From assembly GCA_027627225.1 (NCBI GenBank), contig CM051032.1:65079137-65143136 (forward strand): a stretch of DNA of 64,000 bases, written 5' to 3'. Source of the DNA: Congeria kusceri (Eukaryota > Mollusca > Bivalvia > Myida > Dreissenidae). Positions 23,715 through 35,567 of this stretch are shown here, piece after piece (within the stretch, counting starts at the first letter, position 1; each line of letters opens with the position of its first letter). The position numbers and the translations under genes are program-made. The notes under the pieces were generated by a model that did not search any database, was not told where the DNA came from, and saw only the letters and a program-made list of their open reading frames with translations.

Positions 23715-25338
23715 CGAGCTATTGCCCTGGATGTTCGCACATCATGCATGACTGTGTGCGTGTGTAAACTCTTTAAACACGTCACTTGAAACTGCAATTC
23801 TTTAATTTAAAAAAATGGATGGCAATCAAATCACATAAAAATAAAAATCTGACCCAGTTTCAGCAGATTTTCAATGTTGTTAATAAATAAGAATTTCAGT
23901 GTTGTTTCGACATCAGTGTACAGAGGTTCCGACGTCGTACACCCAACGTAATTTCAAAGTCAGATACTCGACGTCTATAAAATAAACTTGCCCATGTTGT
24001 ATAAAGGTTGAAATTCTATGCTTTAAATTATGTCGATTGACAGAAAGTAGATTTCTATGATTTTGTATGTCAATCATAAAATTAAATCCGAAATTTTCAT
24101 CCGCCATGTACGAGGATGTACGTAAACATTTCTGAGGAAAGCACTGACACATTTATCATGAAACTTAACAGAAATAGTCCTTGGGTGGTTGCTCTTCTCC
24201 CAAAGTTGCATAATTGGTTCCTGTTCGCTGCACAGGATGCCACCAGAGCTAAACGTATATACCGTACTTCGATTTATATATTGAAATTTTGAATGACCAA
24301 GATGTACATGATGAAACCACAAACGTGTCAATTTATATCAGTTAAAACATAGTCTCCTTGTGACCATGAATTTTGCACGTTTGGTAAAAGGCAAATAGCA
24401 CACAAAACTCAAATACTAAAATCTATCAAAACATTGCACATAGGCAGTCTTTTTACTAAATGCAAATATATAATTAAATTAATTATGTAGTTTGTCTATT
24501 TAGGAAGACTTTATAAACTTACATGTATGTATGTGGATTGTCAAAAAATTTGGGAGAAATGGTCCTGTGATGGTTCTTAAACAAAGTCCTTCATTTTTAA
24601 AAAGCTTATTTTCCGAAACCATTGGCTGGATTTCCAATAATTTCACATAAATGACAATTAAATGTTACATGAATGACCATCTATCAAATGTCTTCAAATT
24701 ATTTTTATTTGTTAAAAAAAACATGGCTGCCAGGGGGCGGGGCAGTGTTGTATGGCTATATTAAAAAAGCTTAAAATTCTTGTCTAAAGCCACTGGCTGG
24801 ATTTCAAAATAATTTTAACAGAATTGTTCCTTAGGTGACTATCTACCCAATTTCTTCAAAAAAGTTTGATGAAATTTAAAAAAACATGGCCGCCAAGGGG
24901 TGTGGCAGTTTTTCTTATATTGCTATATAGAAAACTTCAACAATCTTCTTGTCAGAAACCGCTGACTGGATTTCAAAATAATTTCACAGAAATGTTCCTT
25001 CTATGATGTACTATATTTCTTCAAATTATTTTGATTTGTTAAAAAAAACATGGCCTCCAGGGGGCGTGGCAGTTTTCCTTATATGGCTATATTGGAAACT
25101 TAAAAAATCTTCTTGTTTGAAACCTATTGCAGAATTTTGAAATAATTTCACAGAAATGTTCTTTGGGAGTCTCTAACAAATTCTTTCAAATCGTTTTGTT
25201 TCTTTAAAACAAACATTGCTTAAGTGGTCCATTGTTTACATCCGTTGTCAACTTACTTTAAACATCTTATAACATTTGATTAAATTTTTACAAGCCATTA
25301 TGATTAATTAAACCCAGAGCCATTTTGGCCCTCTTGTT
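23715..25338 (+). repeat. Composite tandem-core repeat element, diverged copy
   Basis: A left-module relic (ACGAGCTATTGCCCTGGATG) is followed near 24130-24255 by the CACCAGAGCTAAA module also found at 2540-2560. Three to four core units of about 190 bp with ACATGGCCGCCAAGGGG and CACAGAAATGTTCCTT follow. The end is CCCAGAGCCATTTTGGCCCT, matching the shared right terminus in decayed form. Confidence 0.6.
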
Positions 25339-25544
25339 TATTATCTGAAACTAGATTCTAAACGGCCGATGCCTTTTATACTTGCAATGTAGCATCGCCT
25401 TATGGTCCTTTACAAAAATTGAAATGGTTTCCTTGTGTAAAACAATTTTTATATGGACTTCTAATAGAGGTGTGTATCTTTCCAGACAACCATGTATCTT
25501 GACAGGATGACTGAAGCATATCAGAACCTGAATTAGATTTTATA

Positions 25545-25800
25545 ATTTTTATGCCCCCTCCCCCGAAGATGGCGGAGTATATTGGTTTGGTTATTGTCGG
25601 TCGGTCAGTCAGTCGTTTCCGCTGTCAAAGTCAAACAATTTTCATCCAATCTTCAGGAAACTTCATGGAAATGTTTGTGGTCATAATATATCGGCCTAGT
25701 TCGATAATCAGCAAAAGTGCCCCAGGAATTGTGGAGGTGTGGCTTTTGAATTATCTAAATTTGGCCTTTTAGCTGTTTGCGGTATCGAAGTCAGACGTTT
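25545..25800 (+). repeat. ATGCCCCC-type repeat end
   Basis: Begins TTTTTATGCCCCCTCCCCCG, then GAAGATGGCGGAGTATATTG, then CATCCAATCTTCAGGAAACT-type sequence. A second, more diverged unit (TTCATCAAACTTGAAGAATA-like, CGATAATCA) lies at 26520-26770. It is similar in design to the 1549 element. Confidence 0.5.
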
Positions 25801-26480
25801 TTTAGCTCGACTTTTCAAAGAAAAAGTCGAGCTATTGTCGTCGCCCTGTCGTCTGCGTCAGCGTCTGTGTTGGTTGAGTTTTTCGGTTAAGTTTTTTGTC
25901 AGAGTCCATTTCTCAAAAACTATCAAAGGTATCCATTTGACACTTTCAATACTGTTAATTATCAGAAGGGTACTCCCTTGCATCAAGGCAGGTATCCCTG
26001 TGATTTGTATTTCCAAAGTTATTTGCTCTTGTTTCTACTTGCAGCTTAGCATATTTTGATATATTTTTTGGTAAATATGAAATTTCTTAGTAACTCTGAC
26101 AGACATTAAATTTAAACTCAAGGTAGTTATTTATGGTGCTGACACCATTCTACAGACAAGAGGAGGTAACTCAATTAAGGACTTTGCTTAAGTAATTGCC
26201 CTTTCTTCAACTTAGAAATTCCATTTTAGGTCAAATTAAAAAAATATCTATAAGATGTATTGACTTGAAACACAAATACTTGATCAAAGTTATGAACCCA
26301 TTATGTAGACAAGATGCGGTAACTATATCAAGGATTTTGGTGGAATTATTGCCCTTTTTTCAACTTACTATTATTTGCTGTATGTCAATTTTCTTAATAT
26401 CTATAAGAGGTATTGACTTGAAATTCAAAATACTTCATTACAGTGATAAACTTATTCTATAAACAAAAGCCCATAGTACT
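25801..26480 (+). repeat. Hairpin-ended tandem repeat, GTCGAGC type
   Basis: A perfect 13-bp stem (25803-25815 with 25822-25834; TAGCTCGACTTTT and its complement) sits at the start. GTCGTCGCCCTGTCGTCTGC follows, then about three units marked by ATTGCCCTTTTTTCAACTTA, AAATATCTATAAGAGGTATT and GACTTGAAA. The overlapping open frames are read through the repeat and are not genes. Confidence 0.7.
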
Positions 26481-26925
26481 ATCAAATATGAGACAGTCAA
26501 GCGTCCAGCACCCGTAGGCGGTGCTTTTGTTTTATCCGATCGTCATCAAACTTGAAGAATATCTTGGTAGGCAAAACATCCCGGGTCAAGTTCGATAATC
26601 AACCAAAATCGCCCCAGAAACTGTTATGGCTGTTGAATTATCTAAAATTGGCCATGTTAGCTTTTTCTGCCATCTTAGTCCAACAGTTTGCATCTGATCT
26701 TCACCAAACTTGATGAAAATGTTTGAGGGCATAATGTCTTAGCTAAATTCGATAAATATATTAGCTTAATTGAGTGTTGCATGTTTCGAGAGTTTTTCCG
26801 TCCACATTTTGGGGAGATTCCCCCCCTCCCCCCCCCCCAATAATGAAGCTAGAAGCTTTCTTCATATATACGAACAGTTACATCTTCCGATATTGTACTA
26901 TATCCCTCAATGGGGCATCGTCGTT
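26481..26925. repeat. Diverged ATGCCCC-type repeat remnant
   Basis: Contains AGCGTCCAGCACCCGTAGGC-type sequence and related CTTGAAGAAT and TTCGATAATCAACC motifs. A pyrimidine and poly-C stretch follows at 26816-26838. No coding signal. Confidence 0.4.
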
Positions 26926-27254
26926 CGTGGTGTATGTACAAGGTGGTGTGCGGCGTTCATATACTACGGCCACATGACACGTCCTCCCTTGAAGGCCTCG
27001 AGGCTGTTTGCTTTGGCCTGGTCCAGTGGTAGCTGGTTCCACAGTCGGAATGCCGGTGGAACACAGGAGAACTTCATTGTGTCGGTGCGGCAAAATGGGA
27101 TGTGGAATCTGTGTCCATAGCCATAGCCTCCAAGTGTCATGTGTCAGGTAGTGGAAGAACTGTGGTGTTGGGGTGCCTATGAGGTTGTGTGTGATCCTGT
27201 AGACCTTGGCGTTGGATCAACGTTGCAGCAGTGTGGGTCAGCCTAGTTTTGAGA

Positions 27255-28451
27255 TCATCCTGCTAGTGCTGCTGCTGGTCTTACAGTCTCCTTTGAAAAA
27301 TCGGACAGCTCGTCGTTGCACAGCTGGGATATGTTGATGGCGGTGTATGGGTCCCAAACTGGGCTGGCGTATACTAGGATAGGCCTGACAACAGTCTGGT
27401 ATGACTTGCCTTGATGTCTAATGGGCAGCTCGTTTCTTCTAAGGAAGGCTAAGGAGATGTTGGCTTTCTTGGTTGTTGATTCTACATGGGCGAACCACGA
27501 TATATTGTTGGATATGTTTGAGCCAAGGTATTTCCCGCTTTTTACAGTTTTCAGTTTTGAGTTGTGGATCTTGTAAGATGTGAGGATGCGGTTTCTCAAA
27601 GAGTGATGTGAATCACGTCGCAATTGCTGAAGTTAAAGGACATCATCCACTTGCATTCCCACTCCTGGAGATTGTCGAGATCCTGTTGGAGAGCAATGGA
27701 GTCAGATTTTTAGAGGATCTTCCGGTACAGCAGGCTGTCGTCGGCAAAGAGGCGGCATGTAGACGTTTAGCGCTGTGGTAGGTCGTTGATGTAGAGGAGA
27801 AAAAGCAAAGGACCTAAGACAGTGCTCTGGGGTACGCCAAATTAAACAGGAGATGAGGCTGATGAAAAACCTTTGACGACGACTGGTTGGCTACTATCAG
27901 ACTGGAAGCTGTGAATCCAAGCTATAAGATTACCTCTGATGCGGTAGTGGTCCACCTTGGTTAGCAGTCGTCGGTTAGGCACAAGATTGAAAGACTTGCT
28001 GAAGTCGAGGAGGATCGCGTTGATTTGTTTTCTTTCGTCTAGTTCTGATGAAAGGTCCTGCAGTGTAAGGAGCATCTGGTTTCTGTAGAGCGCCTTTTCC
28101 GGAAACTATGTTGTGGTGGTCAAGATTCATCTGGCTATGTTCACGAATTTTGCTGCACACTGATGCGAGGGAAACTTGCCTGTAGTTGGCAGGGTTACTG
28201 TGGTCACCTTTCTAGAAGATGGGTGAGATGCTTGCCTTCTTCCAGTCAGATGGAACGGTACCCTGTTGCAATGATGCATTGAACAGGTGGGTGAGTGCTG
28301 GGGTGATGGCGTCAGCGTAATCCTTAAGGAACATTATTGGAATGCTGTCAGGACCAGAGGCCTTGTGGGGGTTTAGGTTATGGAGAAGCTTTTTCACGCC
28401 TTTGGCTCCAGTGGTGAAGTAGTGCATGGCAGGGTATCTTTCTCCATCCAT
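27255..28451 (-). pseudogene. LINE reverse-transcriptase region (several frames)
   Basis: Open pieces at 28451-28212, 28075-27842 and 27623-27255 are joined by short shifted stretches. Motifs in order are HKASGPDSIP, LDFSKSF (the catalytic Asp of motif A kept, the following FD changed to FN), GVPQSTVLGPLLF, FADD at 27737-27748 and YLGSNI (thumb region). The enzyme would copy element RNA at a nicked target. The frameshifts make this copy defective. Confidence 0.8.
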
Positions 28452-28502
28452 ACTCCATCCGTTGTACCGTTTGTTATAAATAGGTCTAGGGTGTTGGTAT
28501 CT

Positions 28503-28700
28503 CTAGTAGGGAAGTCTAATACTCCTGTGGTAGTTAGATCCAACCACAGAGTTTGAGGTCCAGTCTATATCTGGTAGGTTGATATCACCTGCAATCCAGA
28601 TAGTGGCGTTCTTGTGTTCTTTGTCGAGCTTTTTGATGCCTGCAAGAGGTCTTCCATGTATGCAAGGTCGCTGCTTGGGGGCGGTAGGCAGAGGCTGCAA
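28503..28700 (-). pseudogene. LINE endonuclease fragment
   Basis: IWIAGDINLPDIDW is the conserved AP-endonuclease core (GDxN) of non-LTR retrotransposons. It lies between the PHD segment and the RT segments in the expected order. The frames on either side are shifted. Confidence 0.75.
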
Positions 28701-28887
28701 ATAGCTAAGATGTGGAATAGGTTCCTATTTCTGTTTCGCATATATTGTCTTTAGCAGCTTTAATAAGGCCAACATATCTATTTCCACTCTGTCTTTGCGG
28801 GCCACGAAGAAGTAGCCAGCTGGTGAGACCTCTGTTTCGTGACGGCCTGGGTAGAGTCACGTCTCATAGCCAATAATGGTGTCGGAA

Positions 28888-29358
28888 TTACTCTTCACAC
28901 TGAGCCAAAATGATGCTCTCTTGGCCCTTATGCTCTAAAAGTTCACCACGAGGACTCTGAGAATGGATTTGGGTGCCTGCTGTGTCTGTTTTATGTCCTT
29001 GGTGGGGGGAGATGTATGTTGACGCGATCCAATTGAGCTGGCCGAGAAAAAGCTGAGATGTGTGCTCAGGTGTGACCGAGTCTTCTGACAGGATGCAGTA
29101 GGTGTTTTTGTGGCAATCGATGTGCTGATGGAGTATCATACAGAGTGGTAAAAAAGTTGGAGATTCCGCAGGTGAAGCAGATCCAACTAGTGTTCTGTGT
29201 AATTCCACGATAAATGGCATTTTCGTGCATTTAGTGTGGAACCAAGTATCACAACTGTAGCAGGCAACAGCATGTTGATTGCTTTTACATGGTTTGGCGC
29301 ATATTCCACAAGGAAACTTGTAAACCGACCCTGGGTTAGGATGGCAATCACCTGCCAT
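28888..29358 (-). pseudogene. LINE N-terminal segment with PHD finger (broken)
   Basis: An open segment of 156 residues starting at an ATG. Cys/His spacing C-x2-C...C-x2-C-x4-H-x2-C (CGICAKPC, CYSCDTWFHTKC) indicates a PHD-type zinc finger, as found at the start of CR1-like LINE proteins. Just before the finger, GDCHPNPGS matches a 2A-like motif except that the last Pro is Ser. The upstream frame (29594-29370) is shifted relative to it. Confidence 0.7.
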
Positions 29359-29600
29359 GGAAATCTGGTGAGCAGAGAGGTTGCAGCTACATGATGTTGC
29401 AGGAAGTAGTTTAATGATGGTGGTCCGAAGCTGATGAGTACTAGTAGCGTGTATGCCAGGAGTCGCATGGTGGAAATGCTGGAAGAACTTTCGTGTCCGA
29501 AATTCAGATTATCCGAATAATGGTAAATGGAAGTGTTGTTGTTTATATAACAAACACAATATGGCAGTTGAAGAAAAATTGGATAAACTATCAAAAGTTG

Positions 29601-30484
29601 AATACTCCAGGCAGGACAGGGTGTGAATCGGTGGGGAAAACGTTCAGATGAAGATATAAGCGGTAGTTGTCAGTGGCTATACCGTAAAAAATGAATTACG
29701 ACGCTCCCGATCCGGAAACAGGTGCATGTCGCACAACGACAAATGACCTTGACACTACACTCATCCTCCCATTAACCTATTAGGCCTACTCCAGGTACTC
29801 CTGTCTTGTACTCTTGACACCATAAGAGTAAACCTGGGAGGAAAAGTGCGCCCGGTGCGGGGCACATAATACGGATTTACAATCATCGCATGACTGACAG
29901 CAAAGTATACGTAAACAATACGTTAACCTTAAATAAATGCTCAACACAATATTTTGTATGAAATTAATTATACGGCAATGAAAATTAACTGCTTAAATAA
30001 TTGTTTTGTGAATATCAAAACGCACTTTTAATAATGCATACACGGCTTACAAGTTGAATCACATCCGACGTTTAAAAGTTTCTTGATTAGTGTATATATT
30101 TTCTGGTGTAAACATGAACATTAACAAATTCACGTATTTAAGTTGTATATATTGCATGAGCCTGAAAATCTAACGAAAACTGACCAGTCTTTGTGAAAAT
30201 CTTTAAAGGCAACACAATATTTAGAGATGCAAAGAATTAAGCCAAAACTCAATTCGATTTGACATTGATTTTAAATATCATTTAATAGTTGAATATTTTT
30301 ATTCAATTCATCTTTCCCTTTATATGTATGTTTTATTGCATATTCGATTTTGGGTAATATTACCCAGTAGCTTTAACAAGTAATGTTACTGTCTGGAGGC
30401 ATCAAATAAGAAGAGTTAACTGTAAGAAATGTCCAGGAAACAGTGGTAACACATTAGCATATGACATTAGGAATATAAATATAA
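29601..30484. other. No gene recognised
   Basis: The 5' flank of the LINE and AT-rich sequence. The first 250 bases could be LINE 5' UTR, but I have no second copy to compare. Confidence 0.4.
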
Positions 30485-33400
30485 ACAAGAGGGCAATGAT
30501 GGCCCTAGGTCGCTCACCTCAGTTTAAGGCTTCATAATGGCTAATAAGAAGAGGGCAAAATGGCACTAAACCCCTTACCTGAGTATAAAAAATCTAGGCC
30601 TTGCAGGTTCAGAAGTTTTTTTCGTCTATATAAACCATGTGACCCACAGGGCGTGGCCAATTTCTACCCCAGACGCATAATTTGCAAAATATTTGTAGTG
30701 GACCACTATTCAATGTTACATACAAAACATGAAACCACTGGGCCTTGCGGTTTCAGAGGAGATTTTAAAGTCATTTTGCTATTTAAATGTATATAAACCA
30801 TGTGACCCCCAGGGGCAGCATTGGAACAATCTATTTAGAAGACCACTCCACAATGTTTCACGCAAAATATAAAACCTCTGGGCCTTACAGTTTCAACAAG
30901 GAAGATTTTTAAGGCCCACTTGCCATATGAGTCTATATAAACCATGTGACCCCCGGGTCATGGCCACTTTTTACCCCAGGGGCATACTTTGAACAATCTT
31001 TGTAGAGGACTACTATACAATGTTACCTATCAAATACGAAAACACTCCGGTTTCAGAGGAGATTTTAAAGTCATTTTGCTATTTAAGTCTACATAAACAA
31101 TGCGACCCCCAGGGCAGGGCCAGTTTTGACCCCTGGGGCATAATTTGAACAATCTTTGTAGAGGACAAGTGTACAATGTTACATACCATATAGATAACCT
31201 CTAGGCATAGCAGTTTCAGAGGAGAAGATTTTAAAAGTCATTTTGCTATTTAACTTTTAAGTCTATATAAACTATGTGACCCCCGGGGTGTGCCCACTTT
31301 TGACCCCAAGGGCATCATTGGAACAATCTTAATTTTTGTAGAGTACCACCATATAATCGTACATACCAAAGATGAAACCTCTGGGCCTTACGGTTTCAGA
31401 GGAGCAGATTTTTCAAGTCATTTTTCTAATTAAGTCTATATAAACCATGTGACCCCCGGGGTAGCCCAGTTTGACCCCAGTGGCATCATTTGAACAATCT
31501 TTGTAGAGGACCTATATACAACGTTATATACTAAATATGAAACCTCTGGGCCTTGCAGTTTGAGAGGATATTTTTGAAGTCATTTTGCTATTTAAGTCTA
31601 TATAAAACATGTGACCCCCGGGATGTGCACAGTTTTGACCCCAGGGGCATCATTTTAACAATCTTTGTAGAGAACAACTACCGTAATTACTCAATTATAA
31701 GTCGAGATTTTAAGCCTCTTAAATTGTGGGTACAAAGTACATTCCACTCGTGAGTTCATCATTGTAATATATTATATTGAAATATTGTTCAAATGCATTT
31801 TATTTCTTACCTGCATATTTGCTAATCCACACACTATAATACACTCATAATTATCACAGTTTGCCCTTTCTATTAATTACCGACAATTAAGACAAACTGC
31901 ACAACTATTTCATTAGTAAATAAGATGCAAATTGTGAATGAAACTATCGAACGTTACTCTATTTTAATTGACTTCCCCACTTTAAACCCCAGCTAGGCCA
32001 TCAGCCACCAATAACAAATCAACAAACCTGCAGACGAAACCCATGATTTTTGTGTATAGCATATCGCTAATAAAACTGGCTGGAACCTGTTTTTGTGTTC
32101 ATGCAGTGATTTCAGTTTCAAGGCATTTACTGCATACTGTACCATATACCTCATTATTATGGCATACTCTGGCCAATTTTCAGATGGTGTTTTATGATCA
32201 GTCTAACTCGACTTATGGAATGGTTATTATTAGAAATACTTTTCTGGAATGAATTTAAACTTCTTGATTTATGAGACGTTTACACTTATGACTAGGTATT
32301 TACGGTACACAATGTTTCATACCAAATATAAAACCTCTAGTAAAGTCATTTTGCTATTTTAGTCAATATAAACCATGTTACAGCCGGGGTGTGGCCAGTT
32401 ATTTACCCCAGGGGCATTATTTTAACAAAGTTTGTAGAGGAGCACTATACAATGTTACATACTATATAAATCATGTGACCCCCCGGGGTGTCGCCAATTT
32501 TGACCCCGGGGACACTATTTGAACAACGTTTGTAGAGAACCACTATACAATGTTAAATACCAAATATGAAACCTCTGGACCTTGCGGTTTGCGAGAAGAA
32601 TATTTTTAAAGTTATTTTGATTTAAGTTTATATAAACCATGTGACCCCCGGGGTGTGGCCAGTTTTGACCCCAGGGGCATTATTTGAACAATCTTTGTAG
32701 AGGACCACTTCGCAATGTTATATACCAAATCTGAAACCTCTAGGCCTTGCTGTTTCAGATGAGAAGATTTTTAAAGTTATTTTGCTATAAAAGTCTATAT
32801 AACCATGTGACCCCCGGGGCGTGGCCAGTTTTGACCCCAGGGGCATTATTTGAACAATCTTTGTAGAGGACCACTATACAATGTTATATACCAAATACGA
32901 AACCTCTTGGCCTTGCGGTTTCAGAGGAGAAGATTTTTAAAGTTATTTTGCTATACAAGTCTATATAAACCATGTGACCCCTGGCGCGTGGCCAGTTTTG
33001 ATCCCAGAGGCATTATTTGAACAATCTTTGCAGAGGACCACTAGAGGTTGTCATATATCATGAAAGCTCTGAGCCCTGCGATTTCATAGGAGAAGATTTT
33101 TTAAGTTTTTACTTTTTAAATCTATTGTTAGCTCTGGTGACCCACATATGCAGTGGACCGGAAAGATTTGAACAACTTTGAAAGAGGTCCACCCAAGGAT
33201 CATTCCTGTGAAGATTGGTGAAAAGCTGCCAAGCGGTTTAGGAGGAGATGTTGTTTAAATGAAAACTTGACGACGCACGCACTCACACACGCACGACGGA
33301 CAACGGGTGATCACAAAAGCTCAACAAGAGCACTCTGTGAAGATTTTTAAAGTTATTTTGCTATTTAAGTTTATATTAACCATGTGACCCCCGGGGTGTG

Positions 33401-34260
33401 GCCAATTTGACCCCAGGGGCATTATTTGAACAATCTCTGTAGAGGACCACTATACAATGTTACATACCAAATATGAAACCTCTAAGTCTTGCGGTTTCAT
33501 ATGGGATTTTAAAAGTCATTTTTGCTATATCAGTATATTTAAACAATGTGACTCCCCCCCCCGGGCGGGGCCAGTTTTGACCCCAGGGGCATTATTTGAA
33601 CAATCTTTGTAGAGGACCACTTCACAATGTTCTATACCACATCTGAAACCTCTAGGCCTTGCTGTTTCAGTTGAGAAGATTTTTAAAGTTATTTTGCTAT
33701 ACAAGTCTATATAACCATGTGACCCCCGGGGCGTGGCCAGTTTGGACCCCAGGGGCATTATTTGAACAATCTTGTAGAGGACCACTATACAATGTTATAT
33801 ACCAAATATGAAACCTCTTGGCCTTGCGGTTTCAGAGGAGAAGATTTTTAAAGTTATTTTGCTATACAAGTCTATATAAACCATGTGACCCCTGGCGCGT
33901 GGCCAGTTTTGATCCCAGAGGCATTATCTGAACAATCTTTGCAGAGGACCACTAGAGGTTGTCATATATCAAATATGAAAGCTCTGAGCCCTGCGATTTC
34001 ATAGGAGAAGATTTTTTAAGTTTTTACTTTTTAAATCTATTGTTAGCTCTGGTGACCCACATATGCAGTGGACCGGAAAGAGGTCCACCCAAGGATCATT
34101 CCTGTGAAGATTGGTGAAAAGCTGCCAAGCGGTTTAGGAGGAGATGTTGTTTAAATGAAAACTTGACGACGCACGCACTCTCGCACGCACACACGCACGA
34201 CGGACATGGGGTGATCACAAAAACTCACCATGAGCACATTTGCTCAGGTGAGCTAAAAAG
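30485..34260 (-). repeat. Large tandem-core repeat element, inverted copy (GACCCC-rich core)
   Basis: On the + strand it begins with the complement of the shared right end (ACAAGAGGGCAATGATGGCC, then TAGGTCGCTCACC). It ends TGAGCACATTTGCTCAGGTG and then AGCTAAAAA, the complement of the left end. Roughly 15 units of about 165 bp carry CATGTGACCCCCGGGG, TTTTGACCCCAGGGGCAT and CAATCTTTGTAGAGGACCAC. A block of about 911 bp is tandemly duplicated inside it (about 32420-33330 against 33331-34240), including a second left-end module at 33120-33320. Confidence 0.8.
31681..32305. mobile_element. 625-bp TA-flanked MITE inserted in the tandem-core element
   Basis: The left end CCGTAATTACTCAATTATAA and the right end (reverse-complemented) CCGTAAATACCTAGTCATAA are imperfect inverted repeats. 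TA flanks both ends (31679-31680 and 32306-32307). Removing the insert restores the CACTA-TACACAATGTT phase of the repeat unit. The interior has no transposase. This fits a Tc1/mariner-type MITE. Confidence 0.75.
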
Positions 34261-35486
34261 ACAAACTCGATCTAAAACAATCAGCTTACTTTAATTAACG
34301 ATTTCAATAGTTCCTGGTATGTTGCATATTTCAACGTAATTTTTGGTCGTAATTGTAACGTTGATTCAAAGATGAATAAACGTAGCTGACCGACGCAATC
34401 ATTTTCAAGACTGAATTAACCTTGTGTGCCTGCTGGGGAGCTTCTGCTTGCGTGCAAAACTCCGCCGTTTAGACAGTACACAAAGTCTGATGACGCAGAA
34501 CACAACCTACCATGGAACCCGGAAGAACACGAGGAAACAGGTATAAAACATTTTACATTTAATAACTATTTTATGCCTACCATTAATGCAGTTAGAGTTG
34601 ATATATTTTTGTCTCTTTTTAAGATAACGAACAATTTTCACGAAGAATATTTTTCAATGATATATGCGTGACTTAAGTACATAAATCAAAGTCTAAGCGT
34701 CAGTTATTAAGCGTTGAAGTGTTAGTAGAACTTTTGGTTATTATTATGTTTGTGGTTAATAAGGTCTTGTATTTAAGTGACGTGAGTTAAGTTATTGCTA
34801 TAAATATATGTAAACTACAACAATTCCACTTAAAATGTATACATTATATCATCTTTGATATTCAATACGTTGAGTAATTACTATATTTATGCTTAAGCGG
34901 AAAACCATTTTTGTTTTTCCATGGTCTATTTTAGAAGAATGGAAATCCAGCAAGTACTATTTTTAGCTAGTGCTGGTATTCCTCGTTGATTAACCTATTC
35001 ATGAAGCCAGTATAAAATGTGTGTTTACAGTGTAAGACATATACTTTATTTGTCATCCAACGAACCTCGAGCAGCTTGTGTATAACCAAAAACAGTGGAA
35101 GTTTGTAAGTAGAAACACGGAGTATAAACAGCTACATTATTACCCCTTTTCCATGCAGAAAGGCATGTCTGTGATTTCTTGATAAATATTTTGTTGTTCT
35201 GCCAACTTAAATAAAATTTGCTATGCTTGTGCATGTTTATGATATTATTGTTTGTGATGTTTTATTTTAATAAGAAAAATAAAAACTGTTTTTCGAAAGT
35301 TATCCGCTTTTTTCAATAATCAGATGAGCGCTTTAAACCATCATAATCCTCTTGTTATTTCTTATGTCCTTTTTGCTTTTAATGATACGTTTAAATGCGT
35401 GTTTTTGCAGTGTTAAATTTGCATATTTAATATCAATTTAAAGAATTAAATAAAAACTACATGTGCATTTTTGTTACATTTAACAG
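34261..35486 (+). other. Upstream region of the NACHT gene, possible 5' UTR exon
   Basis: A donor-like AAACAG/GTATAA at 34540-34541 could end a non-coding first exon. An acceptor-like TTACATTTAACAG ends at 35486. No core promoter element could be fixed. The open frame at 34426-34671 reads through the donor and has no recognised domain. Confidence 0.35.
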
Positions 35487-35488
35487 AT

Positions 35489-35554
35489 ATGGTTGATATA
35501 TCAACGCTTGCAATTGGTTTTCCGTACACAAACACAACACTTCTGGAATGTTGA
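35489..35554 (+). other. Possible upstream ORF (21 codons) in the NACHT gene leader
   Basis: An ATG just after the putative acceptor at 35486 opens a 21-codon frame ending TGA, 13 bases before the main start. If this leader is transcribed, the uORF could dampen translation. Confidence 0.3.
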
Positions 35555-35567
35555 TTAACTAAACATT

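Larger units (their letters stand above)
26926..29600 (-). mobile_element. Decayed LINE: PHD finger, endonuclease and reverse transcriptase
   Basis: Read on the minus strand, the element runs from near 29600 to near 26926. A 2A-like GDCHPNPGS (29350-29326) is followed by a PHD-type finger (CGICAKPC and then CYSCDTWFHTKC). An AP-endonuclease segment (IWIAGDINLPDIDW) follows, then RT segments: HKASGPDSIP, ILLDFSKSF, GVPQSTVLGPLLF (decoded by eye near 27840-27770) and FADD (27737-27748). A C-terminal YASPVWDPYT segment ends the coding part. Order and motifs fit a CR1/jockey-group non-LTR retrotransposon. Several frameshifts and stops break it, so it is not active. Confidence 0.85.

Noticed and set aside
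25551..26462. Several + strand open frames of 73-106 residues
   Set aside because: They are read through hairpin-ended tandem repeats, share repeat-derived peptides and have no domain.
34426..34671. Open frame of 81 residues as a separate small gene
   Set aside because: It crosses a good donor site at 34541, the downstream part is intron-like, and no domain is seen. A non-coding first exon of the NACHT gene is more likely.
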